From Terriglobus albidus (GTDB taxonomy: Bacteria; Acidobacteriota; Terriglobia; Terriglobales; Acidobacteriaceae), in assembly GCF_025685425.1 (NCBI RefSeq), contig NZ_JAGTAS010000055.1:62001-126000 (forward strand): 64,000 bases of DNA. The letters are read 5' to 3'. A program made the translations under genes and the position numbers. Below the pieces are notes generated by a model. It was given only the letters and a program-made list of their open reading frames with translations, was not told the DNA's origin and made no database searches. This document shows, one piece after another, positions 35,002 to 43,600 of this stretch; positions within the stretch are counted from its first letter, which is position 1, and every line of letters starts with the position of its first letter.

Positions 35002-36334
35002 GGCGATGGAAGGCACACAGCCGGACGGTTCATCCTTGCGCGTTTGGCTGAGCGATCCGCTATGCTTTACCCCTTGGTATACAGCCGCTCTCGCCCGTGC
35101 ACTCGCGTCGGCAAATGTCTCCCTTCGTTTGCTCAGCGCCAGCGTCTCTCGCGAACCTGAGTATTTCGCCCAGGTGAGTCTCTCTCCTGACCCTGGCCCT
35201 TTTCACTTTGACGATCTGGCAAATGGCTGGCCATCCTCACTACGGCGTGTCTTGCGCTGCGCCGCCGCCATCTCGAACTCCATTGCACTCGCGAGAACAC
35301 TGGAGAGTACTCCCTCAAAGCGCCCCGATATCCTCCACCTGCAGCAGCTTCCTCTGTTAAATCACAATATCGGGAGTGACTTTGAGTTACTCGCGGCCGC
35401 CAGGAGATGCGGTATCCCGGTCGTACACACCGTTCATAATCTGCTTCCGCACGACACCGGGAATCGCCGGGAAAACATATTCGGGCGCCTCTATCGCAGT
35501 GTGGATCACCTGATCTGTCACTCGCGGGATATCGCAGATACTCTGGAGGCTCGATTCGACATACCTTCCAACTTCATTTCCGTCATACCGCATGGGCCCC
35601 TCTTCGAATCCCGGGAACATATCAATCCCAGCGATGCCCGTGCAGCACTGAAACTTCCTCAAGATCGTCCAATTGTTCTCTGGCAGGGAGTGATGGCGAC
35701 CTATAAAGGGTTAGACCTTCTGCTCCAGGCATGGAGGCTCACTGCGCCTCGGTGGAGAAATCGATCGGCGGCTATGCCCCTGCTGGTGATCGCAGGAACG
35801 GGCTCATCGGAAGTTGAGGCCGCGGTTCAGGCAGCAGCCACCGCGCTTCCGGATTCTGTCCGAGCAGACATTCACTACATCCCCACAAACCGGCTGCCTT
35901 CCTACTACCACGCGGCCGACCTGCTGGTGTATCCCTATCGTTCGATAACGACCAGCGGCGCTTTGCTGACCGGCCTGTGCTATCGGAAGCCAATTATCGC
36001 CTCCGATCTACCTCCATTCCGGGAGTATCTGGAACCAGGCGAGAACGCACTGCTGGTGCCTCCCGGCAACGTTGCAGCGCTTTCCTCCGCACTTGAAGAA
36101 GCGATCGGCGGCATCGCAAAGTTACACCAGCAGCCGCGATCCGAGTCAAGCAAAAACATCTATCTCGGCCTCCTTTTGGGAGCAGCGAACAACCATCGCA
36201 GGTACGTCGGTTGGGATCAGATCGCGCGCCAAACGATTGGCGTGTATCGGGCGACAATTGCCACTAAAGCTGCGCAGCCGAAAGTATGCAAGACCCTGCA
36301 CACATTTCCGAAGGCATCCTTCCGCAAAGCCTGA
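34970..36334 (+). CDS. Glycosyltransferase family 4-like
   Basis: The protein has 454 residues and a GT-B fold: N-terminal VHTVHNLLPHD and VDHLICHSRDIADTL, C-terminal VLWQGVMATYKGLDLLLQAW and PYRSITTSGALLTGLCYRKP. The EX7E motif is weakened in this last segment, so donor and mechanism are uncertain. Start 34970 lies inside the preceding gene with GGGGAAAG about 15 nt upstream; ATG at 35006 is an alternative. It is the last gene before the third sigma-54-like promoter. Confidence 0.88.
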   Translation: MSVVPIAISHKAMEGTQPDGSSLRVWLSDPLCFTPWYTAALARALASANVSLRLLSASVSREPEYFAQVSLSPDPGPFHFDDLANGWPSSLRRVLRCAAAISNSIALARTLESTPSKRPDILHLQQLPLLNHNIGSDFELLAAARRCGIPVVHTVHNLLPHDTGNRRENIFGRLYRSVDHLICHSRDIADTLEARFDIPSNFISVIPHGPLFESREHINPSDARAALKLPQDRPIVLWQGVMATYKGLDLLLQAWRLTAPRWRNRSAAMPLLVIAGTGSSEVEAAVQAAATALPDSVRADIHYIPTNRLPSYYHAADLLVYPYRSITTSGALLTGLCYRKPIIASDLPPFREYLEPGENALLVPPGNVAALSSALEEAIGGIAKLHQQPRSESSKNIYLGLLLGAANNHRRYVGWDQIARQTIGVYRATIATKAAQPKVCKTLHTFPKASFRKA

Positions 36335-36369
36335 TATCTGCCAGAAACGCCCTCAAAAGGAGGGGGGAT

Positions 36370-36386
36370 TTGGCTTTTTGATTGCT
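36370..36386 (+). promoter_or_regulatory. Sigma-54-like promoter before the wza-like gene
   Basis: TTGGCTTTTTGATTGCT has GG (36372-36373) and GC (36384-36385) exactly 10 nt apart, with TTGGC and TTGCT boxes. Predicted start near 36397 leaves a 19-nt leader containing GGAAGG at 36401-36406, 9 nt before the ATG at 36416. Confidence 0.65.
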
Positions 36387-36415
36387 CTCTTTCAAGCATC
36401 GGAAGGATGGCCATT

Positions 36416-37057
36416 ATGAAGCCCAGGTCTCATACCATTTGGTGCTTACGAGCCGTGTCTGCGGCTCTTCTCTGCACCGGAATCTGCTATGGACAACAGC
36501 GAGTGGCAGATGCAGGCAAGACCAACGCTCCCAGCGTGCCGAAAGCCGACCCTCACACTCCCGCTGCCGTCGCCACGCCACAGTACACAATTGGAAGCGG
36601 GGACGTCCTCAACATCCAGGTCTGGAAGGAAAAAGACCTGAGCCAAATAGTCGTTGTCCGCCCCGATGGCAAGATCTCACTCCCATTGCTCGGCGAAGTT
36701 TATGTCGTTGGCAAAGAGCCGTCCCAGTTGGAAGACCTGATCCAAGCCCGCCTCCAAACGATGGTGGTGGAACCGCGTGTGACGGTTACAGTGGCCGAGA
36801 TACACAGCAGAATGGTCTACATCACCGGGGAGATTGCACGTCCCGGCGCCTACCCATTGAATACGCCGATCACCGTGCTTCAGCTGATCGCACAGGCCGG
36901 CGGTCTCACTGAATTCGCTTCCAAGAAAAAGATTCATGTACTCCGCGCAGGCGGGCCCGCCGGCGGCATCTGGATGAATTACAAGTCTCTCCTTCAAGGG
37001 TCCGATCCGAACCGTAATTTGCAGCTCAATCCTGGCGACACAGTGGTGATCCCGTGA
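36416..37057 (+). CDS. Polysaccharide export protein, Wza-like (Poly_export + SLBB)
   Basis: The protein has 213 residues. A signal peptide (IWCLRAVSAALLCTGICYGQ) is followed by the Poly_export domain (YTIGSGDVLNIQVWKEKDLS, VVVRPDGKISLPLLGEVYV) and one SLBB domain (VYITGEIARPGAYPLNTPIT). It forms the periplasmic/outer-membrane export channel ring. It is shorter than E. coli Wza and I see no good lipobox, so it may rely on the neighbouring barrel for outer-membrane passage. The start is chosen for GGAAGG 9 nt upstream rather than the ATG at 36407. Confidence 0.93.
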   Translation: MKPRSHTIWCLRAVSAALLCTGICYGQQRVADAGKTNAPSVPKADPHTPAAVATPQYTIGSGDVLNIQVWKEKDLSQIVVVRPDGKISLPLLGEVYVVGKEPSQLEDLIQARLQTMVVEPRVTVTVAEIHSRMVYITGEIARPGAYPLNTPITVLQLIAQAGGLTEFASKKKIHVLRAGGPAGGIWMNYKSLLQGSDPNRNLQLNPGDTVVIP

Positions 37058-38337
37058 AAGTATTTAGCACTGTTTCCTTGCTCTGTCTTATCTGCCTTAC
37101 TCCCGCGGTCGGCATAGTTGCTCAAACTGCACATAAGCAAACGTCTTCTCAGTCCCAGCAAGACGCACAGGAAGACAATAGCCAAACCTCCACGCAACAG
37201 GAAATACGTCCGACCTGGGTAGATGCGGCGATGCCCCGCGAAGAACGATCCTATTTTGACCTCGCAGCGTCGCTGTCGTACGGCCGGGACACCGCCGTAA
37301 ACAACACTCCCGACCTGAAGTCCAACACCCTCGGAATCCAGGGCCACATCGGCATCGGTTCGGTGGGACGCCGCTACTCCCGCTCTTTTACGCACGACGC
37401 CACCCTGGTTGAGTTCCCCTCAAGCAATATCGAACGGCAACAATACCACTGGACAACCGTTAACCTCACAGGTATGTCCAGCCGCCGTACCGCATGGGGT
37501 CTGAACGCGGCAAATGCATATGGCGCGGATGCAGCACGCGCCGGAAGCAGCGTCAGTCTTGCTTCCGTAAATTCGCCGATCGACAACAGCGGTGTACAGA
37601 CGGGGCTCATCACCGGCAGCACGCTACGGCAATACGTAACGTTTCTTGTCGATCACACTACTTCTGAAGTAAGCGCAATATCCTTCGGAGCGAGTGCAGG
37701 CTTTCATAATTTCCTTGGCGCTGCCCCCTCCACCCGACAATACGAAATAAATGCAGCTTATCGGGAATTCTGGAGTCCCCGCCTGCTTGTTGGGGTCCGA
37801 GGCGATGCCGTACAACAGAACTTCGGCGCAGGCACCTGCGTAACCGCAGCGCTCGATGGCCTCTCCACCTACCAGATGACCACGGCGATACGGATCGATG
37901 GTTCGGGCGGTCCGGTTTTCGGTTCCGCACAATGCACCGGCAACTATCAATACGAGTTCATCGTTTCCGCGCAGAGCGCTCGAGGAAACCGAGCCTACAT
38001 CGGTACTAGCCGTAAACGCGGCAATGGCAGCGTCGCAGGATCCCTTTGGGAGACCTCTGTGTATGGCGGAGCGCAGATGGGCAATCCCAGACGATTTACT
38101 GCGACATTGAGCGGTGGTTATAGCAGCTACCATGGTGGAGCTTTGACGGATACAAGCGCCGACATCAATGGCTATTTTGTGTCGGCTGAGTACCGACGTC
38201 CTCTTTCGGAATGGGCGGAATGGTCATTTACCGCACGCCATTTTCAACGTACCGGTTCGTCAATCGATTTGACCAGAACGGTCTTTTTTGTGACCTTCAC
38301 CTGGTTGAAACAGCATGGAGGTCCCCGTGTCAGATGA
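37054..38337 (+). CDS. Outer-membrane beta-barrel protein of the EPS export module
   Basis: The protein has 427 residues. A signal peptide (VSLLCLICLTPAVGIVAQ) precedes a polar Gln/Ser-rich linker and then many alternating strands (SYFDLAASLSYGRDT, FTATLSGGYSSYHGG, SAEYRRPLSEWAEWSFTARH), ending in RTVFFVTFTWLKQHGG. The position, after a Wza-like and before a Wzz-like gene, matches the barrel of exosortase-associated EPS loci (from family knowledge). GTG start overlaps the export-protein stop by 4 nt. Confidence 0.75.
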   Translation: MKVFSTVSLLCLICLTPAVGIVAQTAHKQTSSQSQQDAQEDNSQTSTQQEIRPTWVDAAMPREERSYFDLAASLSYGRDTAVNNTPDLKSNTLGIQGHIGIGSVGRRYSRSFTHDATLVEFPSSNIERQQYHWTTVNLTGMSSRRTAWGLNAANAYGADAARAGSSVSLASVNSPIDNSGVQTGLITGSTLRQYVTFLVDHTTSEVSAISFGASAGFHNFLGAAPSTRQYEINAAYREFWSPRLLVGVRGDAVQQNFGAGTCVTAALDGLSTYQMTTAIRIDGSGGPVFGSAQCTGNYQYEFIVSAQSARGNRAYIGTSRKRGNGSVAGSLWETSVYGGAQMGNPRRFTATLSGGYSSYHGGALTDTSADINGYFVSAEYRRPLSEWAEWSFTARHFQRTGSSIDLTRTVFFVTFTWLKQHGGPRVR

Positions 38338-39799
38338 GCATACCCCGATTTCCGTCCGCATTCCGATGTTGTTCGGTGCGCTGAAATACCACTTGCGACT
38401 GATTCTCACCGTCCTCGTAGTCGTCTTTGTGGGATCGGCTGTTTATATCGAACGCATGCCGAATGTTTACCGGGCACAAACTCAGATCCTGGTGAACCCT
38501 CAGCGGGTCTCGGACAAGTACGTCAGCAGCGCCGTTTCGATGGGCGCAAACGAGCGCCTGAATACTTTGAGCCAGCAGATTCTCAGTTCTTCCAGGCTCG
38601 AGACGATTCTGGAGGAATTCGGACTCTTTCCCCAGTTACGCGGGAAGGTCAGCCGAGAGGAACTCATTGACCGCATGCGGAAAAACATTGGTATTGAGTT
38701 GAAACACAACTCCGATGGTTTGAGCGCCTTTACGTTGAGCTATACCGGAGAGTCCGCCCAAGAGGTCGCTGCGGTTGCCAATAAACTCGCGGATTCGTTC
38801 ATCACGTGGAACCTGCATGACCGTGAGCAGGAAGCTCAGGGGACTACCGCATTCCTCGCCAATGAGCTACGCACGACGAAAAGCCAACTCGACAGCCTGG
38901 AAGAACAGCTCCGTGTGTACAAGATGAAACATCTTGGTGAACTACCGGATCAGTTGCAAGCAAACATGCAGACGCTCTCCCGCCTTCAAGTGGAACTTCA
39001 ATCGAACGCCGACGCGCAGAGCCGTCTCGACCATGAAGCTCTTCTTGCCGCCGCGATTGCCCCCGAGACAACATCGCACTCGCAGGGCATAACACTCAGC
39101 GCACGGCAAAGACTTATCAGCGAGAGACAGGTTGCCCAGGCAGACCTCGCCGAGCTGCGAAAGCACTATACCGACAGCTTTCCCGATGTAGTGAAGAAAC
39201 AGGCCGAAATACAGGCTCTTAGCGAGAGGATCGCCGCAACTCCTGATGTGGATGCAACGGCGATTGCCTCTGATTCGCAATCGACCTCCAATCCACAATT
39301 GCAACTGATCCGTCGCGACCGTGTCCGCCTTGTGAACGAGCAACGGAATATCCAGATGGAGATCAACCGGTATCAGGCGAAGGTCGATTCTGTACCCGTT
39401 CGCGAACAGGAAATCGCACAACTCCTACGCGACTATGATACGGCGCGAGACCACTACCGCTCGCTGCTTGAGAAGAACTACTCCGCGCAGATGGCGGCAC
39501 AGTTGGAACATCAGCAACAGGGTGGCAGTTTCACCATGCTGGACTACGCCCGGGTTCCTGATGCAGCTGTCGGACCGAAACGTATGCCCCTTCTTATCGG
39601 AGCCTTCTTTCTGGCCTTGATCGCCGGCATGGGCGCAGCATTTGTCTCCGAAATGATGGATAGCACGGTAAAGTCGGAACTCGAGTTACGGGACTGCCTT
39701 CCTGGCATTCCACTTCTAGGCATCACGCCGAACATGGAACAAACACGCGGCATGCGGCGCGCACTCGCTCCGCAACGCTATTTATTAGGGGGCCAATAA
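38327..39799 (+). CDS. Polysaccharide chain-length determinant, Wzz/GumC-like
   Basis: The protein has 490 residues. Two membrane segments (LILTVLVVVFVGSAVYI near the start, LLIGAFFLALIAGMGAAFVS near residue 430) flank a long coiled-coil periplasmic region (NELRTTKSQLDSLEEQLRVY, VARINRY-type stretches around 290-350). It sets polymer length and couples the kinase to the exporter. No kinase domain is fused; that is the next gene. GTG 38327 is favoured because GGAGG lies 5 nt upstream; ATG 38315 is in frame but has no site. It overlaps the barrel gene by 11 nt. Confidence 0.92.
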   Translation: MSDEHTPISVRIPMLFGALKYHLRLILTVLVVVFVGSAVYIERMPNVYRAQTQILVNPQRVSDKYVSSAVSMGANERLNTLSQQILSSSRLETILEEFGLFPQLRGKVSREELIDRMRKNIGIELKHNSDGLSAFTLSYTGESAQEVAAVANKLADSFITWNLHDREQEAQGTTAFLANELRTTKSQLDSLEEQLRVYKMKHLGELPDQLQANMQTLSRLQVELQSNADAQSRLDHEALLAAAIAPETTSHSQGITLSARQRLISERQVAQADLAELRKHYTDSFPDVVKKQAEIQALSERIAATPDVDATAIASDSQSTSNPQLQLIRRDRVRLVNEQRNIQMEINRYQAKVDSVPVREQEIAQLLRDYDTARDHYRSLLEKNYSAQMAAQLEHQQQGGSFTMLDYARVPDAAVGPKRMPLLIGAFFLALIAGMGAAFVSEMMDSTVKSELELRDCLPGIPLLGITPNMEQTRGMRRALAPQRYLLGGQ

Positions 39800-39800
39800 G

Positions 39801-40616
39801 GTGATCTCTCTCTCTCTTCGACCCGAAGCTGATCTCCGCAGCCGTAACTTACGCCATCAAAAAGCGGACTCTGATCATGCCTCCACGCGGCAAAAAGAAG
39901 CGATCCTCAATGCCGCATCCGGGCTTGATGAGATCAAGCGTATAGATGCCAACGGCGAGGCGCGCGAGGTCTCCGTATTCGAGGCCGATCCTAACGGGGC
40001 TGCCGCGGAGCAGTTCCGATTGATGCAACACCGTCTTTCCAATGTTCGTCCTTCAGGAGGGTCGGTATTGATTACCAGTCCAGGCGCTGCGGATGGCAAA
40101 AGCCTGAATGCCTTCAACCTTGCGTGGGCCCTGGCCGAGGCCGGAAACAACACTCTGTTGCTTGAGCTCGATCTGCGCCGGCCGAGCCAAAGCCGCCACA
40201 TTCCAACACCACCGCCATCCAGCCTGGTTGATGTTCTTACGGGCGAGACAACTGCCCTATCCGCAGTACGCAGGCTCAGCGATGTTCCATTGTTCTATTT
40301 AGGCCTGAATAAGCCGACATCGAAGCCAGTCAAGCTGCTACGGTCCAAGGCGCTGCAAGACCTGCAGTGCTGGGCGCGCCAGACATTTTCGTGGGTCATC
40401 ATCGATGGACCACCTGTTTTGGCTGTATCCGATATTGAAGAGATACTGCCCGGCGCCGACCTTGTGCTCCTTGTTGTTCGCGAGCGCGGGACATCACGGA
40501 CGATGCTGGAACGCACCGTGGAACACCTCGGCGACCGGCTCAATTTTGTGATTTATAACAACGTGTCAATGTCCGGCCATTACGGCTATGGATATCGCGG
40601 CTATGGAGATCGTTGA
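39801..40616 (+). CDS. CpsD/Wzc-like bacterial tyrosine kinase (BY-kinase)
   Basis: The protein has 271 residues. Walker A is LITSPGAADGKSLNAFNLA, Walker A' is LLLELDLRRPS and Walker B is VIIDGPPVL. The C-terminus SGHYGYGYRGYGDR has a cluster of four tyrosines, the usual autophosphorylation site. The first acidic residue of Walker A' is Glu rather than Asp. It is split from its chain-length partner, as in Gram-positive CpsC/CpsD. GTG start 39801, with AGGGGG upstream, one nt after the chain-length gene. Confidence 0.9.
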   Translation: MISLSLRPEADLRSRNLRHQKADSDHASTRQKEAILNAASGLDEIKRIDANGEAREVSVFEADPNGAAAEQFRLMQHRLSNVRPSGGSVLITSPGAADGKSLNAFNLAWALAEAGNNTLLLELDLRRPSQSRHIPTPPPSSLVDVLTGETTALSAVRRLSDVPLFYLGLNKPTSKPVKLLRSKALQDLQCWARQTFSWVIIDGPPVLAVSDIEEILPGADLVLLVVRERGTSRTMLERTVEHLGDRLNFVIYNNVSMSGHYGYGYRGYGDR

Positions 40617-40663
40617 CTCTGTAGCAAGGCTATCGAACGTGACCAACAGATAAGGGAACCCCC

Positions 40664-43600
40664 ATGAACACCTTAACTATCTCGATCTCTCGTCATCTTC
40701 GCCTGCTCGTTCTCTGTGCACTGGTCTTTGTTTTAGCTGTGCTGTTGGTATCCCATGCGGTGGCGCAAAGCCAGGATCTTACGGTGGTGGTGCTGGTGAA
40801 TTCATCTGTTCCATCCGGCTATAACACCAGCAGCACAAGCCCAGGATCCTATCAAATGGGCCCCGAGAGATATCTCGTTCATTTGCAGGTTCCATACAAG
40901 GTTGTTGATATCAGCCAGACGCCGGCTACAGATCTAACAGCATCGCAATTGATTATTGCGGGCCATAGCGGTTTGAATCCGAGTGCTGCGTGGCAGAATG
41001 CAATTCTGACCGCGGTCGCAAATGGTACAGGATTTGTGAATCTCGACAGCGATCAGGCGATCGGCACGCAGAATCACATAATGACGATGTTTCATGCTAC
41101 CGGCGCAACGTTAGGCGCCGCGCAGACAAGCATTACTGTTCCCGCGGCAGTCCAGGTGGGTGGATCAACGCCGCACTATATTGCGGCACTCCAGCGTCAC
41201 TGGCTCGGTGACCCAGCCGGCGACATCACATACAACTACCACGGCAACGGCTCAACGACGATTGCTTCCAATGCGACGATTCTCACCGGCGCGACCGGCA
41301 CCGTTGTGGCTAAGCTTGGAACCGACCCTCTGATTCTAGCCAGTACTTATGGCATGGGACGCATCGTCGATTTCACTACTTATGACTACCTCCACGCCGA
41401 TCGCTTCGGATTTGTCGAAGGTGTTGACGATCTGTTCTGGCGCAGCCTGGTATGGGCAGCTCGCAAGCCCTTCGTGCTTCGTGGATATCCGCGCCTTGCG
41501 GCGATTCAGATGGACGACAACGAAGTTGGCGTTATGTCTCGCATTCCAGATATGTGGAACACGACTCTTACCGGCAACATCGCCTCCGATGGCACGGGAG
41601 GTCCATGGCTGCCTCAACTGAACATGCAGCTCTCTTCGTTGGCTACCGCCGGCGGCGAGCGCGCCCAGTTGATCAGCGCCGTCAACTCCGGCTTTCTGCA
41701 TGCAAGTCCGCATGGCCTGAACTATGGTTCGGGCGGAGATCTTTACTGGAATCTCAGCATTGCGAACACGGATGCCCAGTGGCAATCGAATGTAGCTTCG
41801 ACGCTGCAATGGCAACTTGGGCAGGGCGGAACGGATACATTTCCCGCTTTTGGCCGTTCGGTAGTAGGGCACTACTGGGATATCACTGACAATGCCGGAT
41901 ACGAGATGTGGAACAGTTTCGGAACTCGCTACATCACAACACCGCAAAATCCTGGTACTTACTACTTCAATTTTCCGAAGACAACAGCCCAGAGAATTCC
42001 TTATGGACCGTTCCGCATCTACGAACAACCGCCGGTCTATTCAGGGGATTATGAAGAAACATTTCCCTTCTTCTATGCAGACGATATGACAGTACACAGC
42101 GTTGCTGGAAAGCCTGCGCAGACCTTCTTTGCCTTCGCGTCCCAGGTTGGACAGTCGGGCGGCCGGTTCTCGCGCCCAGACGCCGTCTGGCCCAGCTCAC
42201 AGAATGGTTATACCGTCGCCCAGAGCCTCAACCAATGGGAGTACTACATGTGGCGATTCTGGTCGGGCATGATGCCGGTCGAAATCTATACCCACGACGG
42301 TAACAATCTTCAATATACGACAACGTCTAATCGCCAGACATTTATCCAGCAGCTCTCTCAATGGTTCAGCACGAACAAAGGCATTCATCAATATATGGAC
42401 GGCATGGGTGACTACCTCCGCGCCCGTAACCACTCGCTGCTTACCAGTGGCACGGTCACCTCTTCGGCCATCACACTGAACTTCACTGGCTCCGCAACCG
42501 ACGCCGATGGCCACCTCATTCCGACCAAAGCTTACATCTTCTACGGGGACGATGAGGGACAGCTCCTCGCTATTCCTGGTTTCAGCAACGGTGGTACCTA
42601 CAGCTTCGCCAACACACAGGCTGCTACCATGCAGGTCACGCCGACCACGCTCAGCTTTACGACTCCTTCGGGATCATCACCAGCATCGCAGACAGTCACG
42701 ATCGCGAACATCGGTTCCGGTTCCTATAGCTGGACGGCTACGGACAATGCTTCCTGGCTTAGCGTCAGCCCCGCAAGCGGCACGGCGGGCAGTAATACCG
42801 TGACGGTATCCGTCAATAGCTCCACCCTGGCTGCCGGTTCCTACAGTGGCACGATCACCTTCACATCGGCCACTGCAGCGGGAAGTCCAAAAACAGTCGC
42901 GGTCTCACTTACGGTTTCACCGAGCAATCCGTCATTGGTCGTCAGTCCGACCTCGTTGTCCTTCAGCCAAAATAGCGGCACGACAACAGCTACAACGCAA
43001 CAACTCTCCATCACGAATCCAAGCGGTACCAATGTCACCTGGACCGCATCGAGCAATGCTTCCTGGCTTAGCGTCTCTCCGACCACCGGCGGAACGCCCG
43101 GCACACTGAATGTCTCTGTGGTTGCAGGCTCACTATCGCCTGGAACCTACAGTGGAACCGTTACGGTCAGCTCAACGAATCCTGTGCAGTCCGTATCTGT
43201 TCCTGTTACATTCCAGGTGCTCACACCGTCCACCGTGATATCCACGTCGAGCCTCAGCGGCTGGACGATCTCGCCCCTCGGCGGCCTTTCCGGATGGTCC
43301 TCAACCGGCAGCGCTCTTCGCTATAACGGCGGAGGTGAAGCTCCGCTCTACGCCGGCAACGCCGGATGGACGGACTACGACCTCTCCGTAACGATGACGC
43401 TGCCGGCCTCCAATTACCCTGGCGGCATCAGGGGCCGTGTGAACACAGCCAATGGATCCGGCTATGCTCTCTGGTTCTACCCGTCGGATCACACGGTCAA
43501 TCTCTACAGAGTGGTCAACTGGAGCATCGACGGCGGATACACCTTGATCGGAAGCTACAACCAGCTTGCCTTTGACACCAATCCCCACACATACAAGCTA

